From Bursaphelenchus xylophilus (Eukaryota > Nematoda > Chromadorea > Rhabditida > Aphelenchoididae), in assembly GCA_904066235.2 (NCBI GenBank), contig CAJFCV020000002.1:620001-684000 (forward strand): a DNA stretch of 64,000 bases, written 5' to 3'. This document shows positions 11,537 to 22,415 of this stretch, piece by piece. The position numbers and the translations under genes are program-made. The notes beneath the pieces are model-generated. The model saw only the letters and a program-made list of their open reading frames with translations, searched no databases and was not told the origin of the DNA. Positions within the stretch are counted from its first letter, which is position 1. Each line of letters begins with the position of its first letter.

Positions 11537-12292
11537 TAAAATCTTAATCATCAAGAAACAACTCTTTGGTCGGATTTTATGCCTCTCCAGTTTATAACTC
11601 TAATTCTACAAAACTAGATCAACCGGGTCACCCCGCATTTCCAACCCCATTCCCGCCCTCATTAATTGCATTTTTACTAATCTTCTGCACGTTTTAACCC
11701 CGCTCCGTCGCTCGCTGGGCCATGTTTACGGAGCGGGACACACGTAAAGTGAAATTATTCATGAGTTCCGATGTTTGTTTATTTTACGTGAACATCAAAG
11801 GGAAGCGTTGGAAATTTGCTGCAATTTATATATGGGGGCAGATAAGAGGACCACTTTTTCGACGAAGTTCTGTGCTCAGTATGTAATCTTTTAGGCAACC
11901 GGCAGCACGCCTTTGCTTCCTTCCTCACTTATCTCCGTTTCTGTTTTGCAATAAATTTTAGGGTTGTTATGACTTCTTGCAAAGAAATTTGGTTCGATAT
12001 TTAGTGACGGTGGGGTGAGCAACGGCTCTATTGAAGTCCACACTTCCTTTTTTACTTTTCTCGGCCGTGTAGTTCTGTTAATATTTTGATTTTTAAAGCC
12101 CTATCTTCTTTACTATTAAACCCAGAGAAAAATTGTTTTCGTGTTGAAAAAACTTGTCGATTTTCTTGAAAAAAACATTTTTTTACTGGATAAATTCTTT
12201 CGCACAGCAAAAACAATCTTTCCTTGGTCAGAATATGTAATCAAGGAAATCGTACTTCATTGTTAGATATCAGCTTGGAAAAAAATTGTTTC

Positions 12293-12353
12293 TTGCAATG
12301 ATGGAGGTAAAATAGGCTGTGCTCAACATACTAGTTTACCCCCATCATTGCAA
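12293..12353. ncRNA. Candidate small-RNA hairpin
   Basis: TTGCAATGATGGAGGTAAA pairs with TTTACCCCCATCATTGCAA around a loop of roughly 20 nt: a stem of about 20 bp with one mismatch. It does not belong to the repeat families here. Size and shape would suit a miRNA precursor on either strand, but no known miRNA is recognised and there is no expression evidence. Confidence 0.3.
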
Positions 12354-12948
12354 CGCCAAACCCGTGCAGAATATTATGTGGTAGTCCTTCCGGAAAAGTC
12401 GTTGAACTTTCCGTTGTGAGCGACCGCCCCAAAAAACCTATCGCACGGTTGCAAAAAGCAAGAAATTGCACAGTAGAAATTTTGTTTTCTTGCAGTGGGC
12501 GTCGCCCAGTTCACCCCGGCAACATTACGAACGGCCTAGTAGAACTTCAGTTTATTAATTTCTTTGCACGTTTTCTTCTGCCCTTCCAAACATCCACCTA
12601 ACGGAATATTATATACAAACCCCTATAAAGAAGAGCTTTTTCCTTTTCCGTTCCTCTTTTGCGCACTCTATATTTGGCCGGACTTTGGCCATTAATTGCG
12701 CATGCGTTGTCTGCGCGACGGAAAAGAGCGCGCTCGGTCTGACTTTCATAACGAATGAAGGCCAAAATTTGCATATAGCTTTTAGACGGGAGGAGTATTT
12801 TATCGACTTTCTTGAGTAAAGACTTGCGTTGCTTTGATTGGGACATGTTGGCTCGAGATTGTCATTTTGCAGTTCTAAGCATAATAGTAACATTGCGGTT
12901 TATATTACGCAAAATTTTCAGGCGTCAGATGCGCTTTAGTTTGAGAAA

Positions 12949-15252
12949 ATGTTCGCAAAACTCTTGCAGTACTCTCAGAGCTTCAACGATCGTGCTGGCG
13001 CGTTGATAAAGTCGGTTCGGGCGGTAAGTTTTGAATTTTTGATTTTTTTTGCCTTTGAATTTTTGGAAACAAGCCGTCAGATTTCAAAAGGGTAATTTCA
13101 GCCAGAACAATCAAGAATCACGGCGACCACAGAGCCAGTGGCATCAAGATTAAGCTATTTTAACTTCAATTATTTTATTCGCGACACTGTTTGCGTTTTT
13201 GTTTATGTAATAGTGAGGACGGTGAACAACATCGGTGTTTTTGATTATGGTAAGTTGTGAACCGTAGTTAAAAAGTTAGCAGGTCAAATATTGGAAAAGA
13301 GTGTGTATGACTTTGCGAAGACGTGGTTTTCTTCAGAAAAAATTAACAGGGAAAGTGTCCCAAGTGCGACGCTCATGTTCATTTTATATAAATTATGCAC
13401 AGATTTTGCAAATTTTAAAAATTTTAGAGCCCTCTTTGCAGGCACAGCCTCGATATTTTACGATCTTTTTGGCACAGAGAGTATACAAACGCGGATAGCC
13501 GTCACAGAGAAAAACAGTTTTTGCAAATGTCTTTGCTAGTCTTGTGCGGAAAAAATATTTTTTTTGTGTACCCATGCGGTAGCAATAGGTATGAAAGTTT
13601 TCATGCCAAAATGCGTAAAGAAACATCGAATTTTTTCCAATTTTCGCTAAAAATCTCGATCGTTAATGCAAAGCGCGACCTAGGAATCCCGCATGTCTTA
13701 TGTCAGCAAAATTTATTCTAAATTTGTGCCAAGTTTCATTAAAATGTGATATACATAAGTCATTAAGGATATATTTTTTACACGAAATTCGCAAGACCCT
13801 TTATGGATAAGATAATTAAACGGGGAATGCACAATGTATTATTATTTTTTTTAGAGTTATAATATTTTTTAGAGTTTTATCGAGACCTGTACTCGACTAA
13901 TTTCCTTAGTAAACTTTTCTAATTATATACGTATACTTTTAGGAACCAAATTCCAATCCGTGGCGGCTCCATCTCCCTTCAAAGAAATTACAAATTCCGA
14001 TGTCCAATCATTACATAGAGTTGATTCAGCGCAATCTTTAAGTATTACCGTAGTTGATGATAATAGGGAAGTCATGAAAGAAATATTATACACAGTTGAA
14101 GAGCCCACGACCTTAGAACCTCAGATTCCCTCTGAGGCCATTGAAACTCTACGAAAAGCTTCGTCAAGTACGATAAGTTCGGATGAAGGGATTCATTCGG
14201 CCAAAGGCTATGAAATCGATGAAATTGAAGAGCAAAGTGAGGATTTGTTGGAAGATGAGGAGGAAAAAGAAAGTCGGAAACCTATTTATACGTCGACAAT
14301 TGATTTGGGACCAGGTGATCAGAATAAACTGACGTTGTGCTTTACGAATAAGGGATTCTATGACAAATTGAAGATGAGACTACCGCATAAAAGAGTAAGA
14401 AACTTTTCCCAACTCGATTAAACTTAGCAGGTCTTCTAAAAATTTGCTATAGTTTTTCTAAAAACTAAAATTGATAATCAAAACAATGTTTTTGTCACAA
14501 GAAAAGTACCCCAAGTGCGACGCTCAGATTTTCTTTAAATTTTGCGCACATGTCGGGCATGAACCAAATATCAATTCCTCAAAGTTTTAGCTCGCGCTTT
14601 GCGCGCGCCTCCGAGATATTGATCCATCTTTGCCGCCGAGATAGTACGCTAAACGGGGAGAGCGGTCAGAGAGAAAACCGCTTTTTGGTCATAACTTACG
14701 TGCGGAAAAAAATTGATTTTTTGTATAAACATTAACATTTACGGCAGAAATAGGTACGAAACTTTTCGTGCCAAAATTCGGAAAAAAGTCTTAAATTTTC
14801 GCCGACTTTCGATCTAAAAATCTCGGTTGTTTCTGCAAAGCGCGGGCTAGGATTATCGCATATATTTTAGAAAAAATTATTTTAAATTTCTGCCAAGTTT
14901 CATCAAAATCTGAGCATCGCACTTTGGGTACTTCCCCTGTCAGTTGACAAGGGCTGCTGATTCTACCGTAGTCTCTCACAAAAAATGAATTTTTGCTGAT
15001 AATTTTTGCTGATTTTGAACAACGACTTTTTTTCAGAAGGACTCCAATGAACCACTTCCGATTCTGTGTGGGCAAAAGTTGGCCCAACCCAATGTCCCAT
15101 CAGATAAAGCAAAAACCGAGACATCAGTTTGGAGTAGAATGATCAAAGTTTTCCGTCGCAACAGAGTCGAGCAATCGGCTGGCTTGAAATCGAGGTTCTC
15201 TACGAACGAAAAGCGCCCCAATATAGGCCATAAAATTCGTGTAGAAATGTAG
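12949..15252 (+). CDS. Unknown protein with one likely membrane segment
   Basis: Four exons: 12949-13023, 13102-13249, 13943-14394, 15037-15252; 296 aa; phases 0, 1, 0. Family not recognised. Seen: a hydrophobic stretch around residues 50-65 (IRDTVCVFVYVIVRTV); a long acidic, Ser/Glu-rich middle (residues ~100-175, including EDLLEDEEEKE); a basic C-terminal part ending GHKIRVEM. One membrane pass with an acidic tail on one side would fit, but that is inference. A TTTTCAG acceptor ends at 12921, suggesting trans-splicing. An ATG at 12929 opens a 26-codon upstream frame (12929-13006) that overlaps the main start out of frame. Introns 2 and 3 each hold an R2 copy. AATAAA near 15339 could be the poly(A) signal. 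Confidence 0.75.
13346..13752. mobile_element. R2 element, right end decayed
   Basis: Starts 'cagggaaagtgtcccaagtg' and keeps the R2 order of segments to 'gccaagtttcattaaaatg'; the final gtcgcacttgg end is lost. Intron 2 of the unknown membrane-protein gene. Confidence 0.7.
14497..14940. mobile_element. R2 element
   Basis: Both ends present (agtaccccaagtgcgacg ... gcatcgcactttgggtact). Fills most of intron 3 of the unknown membrane-protein gene. Confidence 0.8.
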
Positions 15253-16535
15253 TGATGATGTTGTTTAGAATCTCATTTATAATCGAAATATATAAGTCTA
15301 TGGTCTATTGTTCCTGTTGTCACCGGTATTCTCCATCCTCAATAAAGATGACTTTTACTATAATATTATGTGTTTAAACATGTTAAAGTATCAATAAAGT
15401 ATTGCGATAGTCGTTCCTACAGTTTTTAGGATTAAAATTTGATGGGTTACGTTAGCTGCTCTCATCTTTTAAGATTAAAATTTACGAAATTTGCAACCGT
15501 TTTCAATATACTTACATTATTGGTATCTAGTACACTAATTACGCCAAAAACTGATAAGATAAAGTGAAAAAAGCTTGTGATCAAATAACCAACTTATTTG
15601 ATCATAATTAGTAAGAGGTCAAAACAAGGGCTAGTTGGGGGAAAGAGACACGAAAAAAATAGAGAAATGGGAAAAAGAGCCTTTCTCCGCTTGAAAAAGA
15701 GGGATTGGACAGACTGAGGGAAATGGGTCCAAAGAATTTCTCGAGGGGAATAAAATAAAGAATCTTATTTTGTATTTTATTTCGTGGAGTCTTGGCACAA
15801 GCAATGGGGAACTGTATATAAAGTTAGCAAAGATTTTTTAATTTAGCATCTGCTTTAACGATTTTTTATGTAAAAAGGAAGTTCTCTCAACCCACAGCTT
15901 TTCAGCCTCCTTTTCAGCTGACAAGAGGGTTCTTTTATGTATTTGAGATATTCTAAATTTATCAAAATTTGAATGCGAAACTAGCCATGAATGAATCCCT
16001 GAAATTTCTTGCTTGTTTTGGGTTAGAGCCATGTTTGGCAGCGGCCTTTGTGAGAGAAAGCATGCGAGTTGAGGAGAGTTGGATAGGTAAAAAAGGTATT
16101 TGTGAAAAAGGTTTAAAAAAATATTCCTTGTTTATGGAGAGTTTATAATACGTAGCCTAAAAGCAAATGGGCGGGTGTAGCCTCCCTAGCTATGCCTTTA
16201 AAAAAAGTTTGAATCATTTCCGGGTTGTTTTCGAAATATTATAAAACTTTTCGAAATGACCCTTTCGATAAGGGTAAACACTTTTTGTTACTTTTTCCAA
16301 GCTCATTGACATAAAAAGCTCCATTTCCGTAACAATTACTTCTTCTTACAACCACTGCAAGCTATATTCTTTTTAAAATTTGTGTTTTTTTTACTTTTTT
16401 GAGTTTTCAAGATAACAAGGGCCTGAATCTTGACTAATATTAAAAAAATAGAATAAAAAAATCCCCAATGATTTTTTTGTGAAAAGCGACCACACACATT
16501 TTTTCATTCCCTGCTTGTGATCCCGTTTTTTCTTA
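15253..16535. other. Intergenic spacer
   Basis: AT-rich; no exon, RNA gene or repeat recognised. Confidence 0.6.
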
Positions 16536-16770
16536 CAATGGCGGACCTGATCCATTGGCAAAAACGTACCATTTTGTATCCGGGGAGTATCAAAAATGCA
16601 GCAAAATACCTCCTTCTCCAGAAAAAAAACTCAGATTTCAAAAGCGCACCCGCTCTTTTTGTGAGGTAAAGGAGCTTTTTTTATTTTAGTGGGAGGTATT
16701 TTGCCACATTTTTGAAACTTCCCGGATGCAAAATTATACGTTTTTTGCCACTGGATCAGGTCCCTCACTG
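16536..16770. mobile_element. R1 MITE upstream of the ABC transporter
   Basis: Right end CAGGTCCCTCACTG-TA; left end mutated (TACAATGGCGG). It ends about 25 bp before the CTTTCAG acceptor used by the ABC transporter start. Confidence 0.85.
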
Positions 16771-16810
16771 TACCAAAGACTTTTTCACTTTCAGTTAATA
16801 ACCGCTCACC

Positions 16811-19800
16811 ATGATACAGCTCTTCCTAGTCATACTGATCTCACTTCTCACGGACGTTCTGCTCACAATTCTCGGGTTCGGTTTCTACTCTACTGGGTTT
16901 CATTTTTCAATCGACATTTTACTTGACAAACTTTGTCCGACCACCTTTGATGTGCGACAAATCTCGGTGGATTTCTTATTATTGTCGGCTGTTCGATGGA
17001 TCATCGTTGGAATCGGAGTGGTTTTGCGTTCACGGCGATACGAAACGACAACTTTTGAACATGGACTGAATATATTTACAACACTGAGTATTTCATATAC
17101 TTTGGGAAAAGGTGAGCCGATTAGAGCCTAGTCTTAAGATTAAAAATTGATGATTTGTCCGGTGTAAGGTCTCGAATAACATGACGCACATAAAAATCAA
17201 AATTTCAGTCCTCGCCTTTTCCGAAATCGAGGTTCAACTTCGATATCCCGGCCTATGGCTCAACGTGATCCTCAATATTCTCATCTCTCTACTTCTTCCC
17301 CGGTTCTACAAACGATTTTTGTCTTATCTTGCATTAAACGTAAATTCATACCATCGAATGGAAAACGGGCAAACAGTGGAGCCTGTCGAGAATGGCACAA
17401 GCAATGGGAATACTGCTCTGCCGGAGGGGTCAGCGCAAAACGTGGAGGCAGAAAATGGCAGAAGGTCGATGGGAGAGCACATAAAAGCGCTGTTGGGATA
17501 CTGTAAACTGCATATCGCGTGGTTCGGGATGGGATTTCTGTTCTTGATCGTCTATTCAGCTGGTAAGAGAAAAAAAATGGTTACGTGGGAGACCTGATCC
17601 AATGGCCAAAAAACGTGCCATTTTGCATCCGGGAAGTATCAAAAATGTGGCAAAATGCTTCCATCTCCAAGTGAAAAAAAACTCCGATTTCAAAAACGCG
17701 CTCACTCTTTTTGTGAGGGGAAAGCCCTTCAAAATGAAGATTTTTCACTTGGAGAGGGAAGCATTTTGCCACATTTTTTATACTTGCCGGATGCAAAATG
17801 GAACTTTTTTGCCACTGGATCAGGTCCCCCACTGTATTAAAAAGCGGTCCACGCCTTGCAGATGTTTTTAGTTTTCTTTTTTCAGCCCGAGTATTCGTCC
17901 CTTACTATGTGGGCCAGGTTCTGGCTGACATTATGTTGGAGTCACATGGGAAAGAATCCAAATTCATTCATGACATTCTAATGTTATGCTTCTTGACCCT
18001 GCTTAGCACCTGCTTCGCCGGACTTCGCGGTGGGACTTTTACGCAAGCAACGGCGCTGATCAATCGGGCAATGAGAAATGATCTCTTCTCGTCGTTGGTG
18101 AAGCAAGAGATTGCGTTCTTTGATAGCAATCAAACCGGTAAGTGATGGTGTATTCAACGAAGTTTATGGGTTTATATAAAAACCTTTATTTTGAAAAAAA
18201 AACAATTGGACGAAAAGATATATAAAAATCGGAAAATTTTTTTGGTTCACCCTAATAATTTTTCCGCAAAATTTGACTATTTTTTAGGCGCAATAACCTC
18301 GCGTTTGACCACCGATTGTCAAACGGTAGCGTCCAGTGTGTCAACCAACGTGAACGTCTTCCTGCGCAACAGTGTCATGCTGATCGGCAGCCTGATCTTC
18401 ATGTTCAACCTCTCCTGGAAACTCACCATGATCACATTCATTGCGGTCCCTCCTCTAATGACTTTCAGCAAATATTACGGCCGTTATTTTGAAAGGCTCA
18501 GCGAAAAGACTCAAACCGCGATGGCGGATGCGAATCGGATGGCCGAGGAGGTGCTGGGCTCGATGCGGACCGTCCGCGCGTTCGCCTGCGAGGAGCAGGA
18601 GAGTCGGAGGTATTTGGACAAGCTGAATATCACGTTATCCTTCAATCGGAAGCGAGCCGTCGCCTACATGGGATATGTTTGGGTCAATGAACTAAGCGAG
18701 AATGTTGTGCTGATTGCTGTGCTTATTTATGCTGGACGCTTGGCCATGAAAGGCCAATTAGATGCGGCGTCGGCAACCTCCTTTCTCTTCTACCAAATGC
18801 AGTTGAGCGAGAACTTTACTGGTCTGAATTACGTCTTCTCCGGGCTGATGGAGAGTGTTGGTGCGTCGAGGAAGGTGTTGGAGTATATTCATCGTGAGCC
18901 TGAGATCAAATACGACGGGAAACAGGAGGGTGAGATCGAGGGCGAGATTGAGGTGGAGAAGGTTCAATTTGCATACCCAAGTAGACCAACGAATGCGGTT
19001 TTGAAGGTAAGGATTTTGTTATTTTGAGCTACGGTGAGGGACCTGCTCCAGTGGAAAAAACGTGCCATTTTGCATCCAGGAAGTATCAAAAATGTGGCAA
19101 AATATCACCCTCTCCAAGTGAAAAAAGCTCAGATTTTAAAACCGCGCCCTTCAAAACGAAGTGTTTTCACTTGGAGAGGGAACCATTTTGCCACATTTTT
19201 GATACTTCCCGAATGCCATTTTTTGCCACTGTCGCCTACTGTAAGAACTGAAAAACTGCCTCCTAAACCCTTCAATTTGCAGGAGCTTTCAATCCGAATC
19301 TCTCCCGGTCGAACTGCCGCTTTGGTTGGCCCCAGTGGAGCTGGTAAATCCTCCGTAATCGCACTGCTTGAGCATTTTTATAACACCTCGTCAGGCTCGA
19401 TAAAGTTAGATGGAGTTCCCATAAGCGATTATGCCCATCGATTTTATCATCAGAAGGTCTCACTCGTGTCTCAGGAACCAGTTTTGTACAGTGGATCCGT
19501 CAGAGAGAACATATTATATGGCTGTGAGGAGACGGTAACGGAGAACGATATGATAGAAGCCGCAAAGTTGGCGAATGCTTACAATTTTATAGTCGAAATG
19601 GAGAATGGATTCGATACGCTCTGCGGAGAGAAGGGAGTTCAAATGAGTGGTGAGGAACATACCGCAAAAAGTTATTAAAAAACTGCGCTTTAGGCGGTCA
19701 AAAACAGCGAATTGCCATTGCCAGAGCGTTGGTTCGAAAGCCCGCCGTTCTCATCCTCGACGAAGCCACATCAGCGCTGGATTCGGAGTCCGAATATGTC

Positions 19801-20025
19801 ATCCAACAGGCGCTTCAGCAATGCTGTGTTGGCCGCACCGTCATCGTCATTGCTCATCGGCTGAGCACGGTGGAGAAGGCGGACAAAATCTTTGTTATCG
19901 ACAAAGGAAAAGTGGTCCAAGAAGGGAATCATCAAAGTCTGATGCTGGAGGAAGGACTTTACAGACAATTGGTGCAACGGCAACTGCTCAATGGTGCGGG
20001 CGGGGAATGGAAAAATTGTAAATGA
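16811..20025 (+). CDS. ABC half-transporter of the HAF/TAP-like (ABCB) group
   Basis: Six exons: 16811-17111, 17209-17562, 17886-18137, 18288-19006, 19283-19649, 19694-20025; 774 aa. Order: several hydrophobic N-terminal segments (1-160), a linker rich in Gly/Asn/Glu, an ABC transmembrane domain (~210-500), then one nucleotide-binding domain. Seen: Walker [10 protein letters not shown] at 558-566, Q-loop Q606, signature SGGQKQ at 664-669, Walker B ILDEA at 685-689, switch His H719. All are intact, so ATP hydrolysis is expected. Half-transporters dimerise; HAF proteins act in intracellular membranes such as lysosome-related organelles, and peptide transport is the usual proposal for the TAP-like branch. 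The exact HAF orthologue is not assigned. A TTTCAG acceptor 17 bp before the ATG suits trans-splicing; AATAAA lies at ~20058. Introns 2 and 4 each contain an R1 MITE. Confidence 0.95.
17583..17834. mobile_element. R1 MITE, intron 2 of ABC transporter
   Basis: 252 of the intron's 323 bases. Starts 20 nt after the donor. Without it the intron would be about 71 nt. Confidence 0.88.
19032..19241. mobile_element. R1 MITE, intron 4 of ABC transporter
   Basis: 210 of 276 intron bases. Starts 25 nt after the donor, leaving about 66 nt of host intron. Right end mutated (gtcgcctactg). Confidence 0.85.
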
Positions 20026-20179
20026 AACGTCTATTATATGTGATATAAGAGAGTCTGCAATAAAGAAATTTAAGACCAAAGGGTTACTCATTACTTCATT
20101 TGTCATCCGGCACTATAAAATTTTTAAAATTTACTTTCCACACGATCTCCCAGAAGTGAAATGCTCACCAAACAGGATA

Positions 20180-20424
20180 CAGTGGAAGACATGACCCAGT
20201 GGCAAAAAACGAGATTTTGCTTCCGGGAAGTATCAAAAATGTGGCAAAATGCTTCCCTCTCCAAGTGAAAAAACTTCGTTTTGAAGAGCGCGCCTTTTCA
20301 CTCACAAAAAGAGCTCTTTTGAAATCGGAGTTTTTTCATTTGGAGATGGAAGCATTTTGCCACATTTTTGATACTTCCCGTACAAAGTGGTATGTTTTTT
20401 GCTACTGGATCAGGTCCTCCACTG
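20180..20424. mobile_element. R1 MITE between ABC transporter and pepsin-like gene
   Basis: Ends TACAGTGGAAGAC and GGTCCTCCACTGTA. It lies in the short gap between convergent genes. Confidence 0.85.
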
Positions 20425-20567
20425 TATGTCATCAGAGATTGCAAAACTTTAAATTATTTTCTTTATTTTCCACACGTTTCAGAAAGAAAATGCTCACCAA
20501 ACAAGATATTTATTTAGAAAATGGATGTAAGAAGTTTTTGCAAAATATTCATGTAAAATATGGCTAT

Positions 20568-22175
20568 CTATTCCGGCTCTTTTACCTTCGAAAACCCAAT
20601 TTCGTTCTTTTGATAATCCAGAAAAACGCAGTATTTGTAGAATATTGTTCTGCCAAAGGCCCACTCCAGCTTGTCAGGGTTCGGATCAAGCGGTTCTGCC
20701 TGTACGATGATGGGTTGGTTTGGCAAAGTGGCGTCAATGCCATTAACATCCGAATCAAGTCTCAGATTCTGGTTGATTTGAAAGGAAATACCGTCGTTGA
20801 TCAGCATTGTTTGGTTTAGAATATAAAAGTCGTTGCGATCCCACAATCCGGCTGGAACAAAAATGCCGGACACGATAAGATCATGCAGTACATGTCTTGG
20901 AAGTCGTATTCCAGTGCTCTCCGTTAGCATCATCTATAGTATTTATACCTTATTCAGTGGCAAAAACGTGCCATTTTGCATCCGGGAAGCGTCAAAAATG
21001 TGGCAAAATGCTTCACTCTCCAAGTGAAAAAACTTCGTTTTGAAGGGCGCGCTCTTTCCCTTACAAAGAGAGCGCTTTGAAATCGGAGTTTTTTCACTTG
21101 TAGAATGAAGCATTTTGCCACATTTTTGATACTTCCCGGATGCAAAATGGTCTCAAAAATTTGCATGTTCCACTCCAAACATACTCTAAATCGTTCATGC
21201 GAACTGTAACCAAGAAAATTGATATTCATTACATCGAAAATCCATTCGGTGTTGCCGACCGCCTCAACCTTCACTTGCTGCTCCTCGCAGAAGTCTGTGT
21301 TATAATCTCCAAATGTGAAGTAATAATAGCCTTTGCTGTAATGAACCTCTGGTAAGGCGATTGTGACACCGGTGTAGTTCACAACGCCTCGCTCGGCCAA
21401 CAGACCAGCAAAACGTTTTATTTTTGGATGCCGTCCAAGCCCAATCGAACCCCTGATTTTCAGCGTAAGTTCATTGGGTAGACGCTTACATTGTTTCCTC
21501 AATATTAAAAGTCGTCGCCGGTAACGTCTCTAGCACGAAATCGACAACGCCAAAATTGTAAACCACCCTGCAAAGAAATACACATTTTAGAAGCTGGCGT
21601 TTGCAAGAGCCGTTGATATCAAAAATAGCAAGCGTAAAAGTGGAATATCCTCACAAAGGTTTTCCAATTGCGTTTAGCCGAATATTCAGCTCATCCTCGG
21701 CCCATTCACCGGCGCCATAATTCTCTTGTGATCTCCAATACCTGCCGGGAAGCTCTTGAAATTTGGCCGAGTTACGATCGTAAGCCAGGTAGTGCCGACA
21801 TTTCTGTCTTCTGCTTTTTTTGTTCGCGCTGCAACACCTCGGATCGCAGAATTCGCGGCAGAACTGCGCTACAGAGATGAGGGTTCTATAAATTATGAGT
21901 AGAGTCGCTTACGTACGTCGCAGTACTTGCTGCAACTTTTTTTCCAACATAATGCATCAACTAAGACCATTTCTGGAGAATTTAGGACGATTGCCAATGC
22001 CATTATCGTTTTCTTGGTTCCGAAGTAGAAGTCAAGCGCTGACAATGAGATAAAACTTCACAAAAATTTTTTTCGACTTACAAAGAGGCTTCAGCGGCTT
22101 GTTGTACTGCCGAATCCTGAACGGGTTCCCAGTCAAAACAACACCCAGCCCGAGTAATGCTACAACATATTTCAT
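20568..22175 (-). CDS. Pepsin-like (peptidase A1 fold) protein, probably catalytically dead
   Basis: Six exons, minus strand: 22175-22082, 22038-21913, 21868-21655, 21567-21490, 21452-21185, 20933-20568; 381 aa, normal pepsin length. Seen: signal peptide at 1-18; GSIGLGRHPKIKRFAGLL, TIALPE and YYYFTFGDY, all A1 landmarks; C-terminal FGRTIFYKYCVFLDY ... IGFSKVK, the usual A1 end. The first active site reads VLVDALCW at 56-63, where a protease has DTGS; D59 may survive but T and G do not. The second site reads LTESTGIRLP at 263-272, so the catalytic DTG is gone. A Cys-rich insert (CREFCDPRCC) follows the first site, as in some nematode members. Inferred role: secreted non-catalytic binder or inhibitor-like protein. 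Exon 2/3 junction confirmed by the paralogue downstream. Confidence 0.85.
20953..21151. mobile_element. R1 MITE, intron 5 of pepsin-like gene A
   Basis: Both outer termini are eroded or missing (starts near 'cagtggcaaaaacg', stops at 'gcaaaatggt'). The host intron without it would be about 52 nt. The paralogous intron also carries an R1 copy. Confidence 0.75.
21185..21187 (-). other. Exon 5 end of pepsin-like gene A (donor gtatgt follows)
   Basis: The exon ends TTT AGA before gtatgt. The paralogue ends TTT CGA before gtaggc at the equivalent point, and both next exons open ATG ATx CTA AC. That agreement fixes the junction. Confidence 0.75.
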
Positions 22176-22415
22176 GTCGGACAACGTTGAATTCAGTATT
22201 TTTGGAAATGAAATAATCTTGTGTTCGCTTGTTCGGGCTAAAATCGCCTTAGGGAATTATAGGAGCACACCTTAATTTTACGTTGCAATCAACGTAATCC
22301 TACCAAATTTCGATAGCAATGATGGTAGGGAGTCACAAGGAAGCTGGTTTTATCTTTGTGCCAGAGGCTTATTTTTGTCTTTGTGCCAGAGGCTTGTAAG
22401 GAAAAACAAAATTTT

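Larger units (their letters stand above)
10429..12921. other. Intergenic region
   Basis: Contains R3 (10783-10941), R2 sequence (10984-11536) and a small hairpin (12293-12353). No coding exon was accepted: open frames inside R2 and R3 follow the repeats. 11550-12290 and 12360-12900 look like ordinary AT-rich spacer. Confidence 0.6.

Noticed and set aside
17563..17885. R1 elements as introners that created the introns
   Set aside because: HAD copy 2 has the equivalent intron 3 without R1 (66 nt), so at least there the intron existed independently of the MITE.
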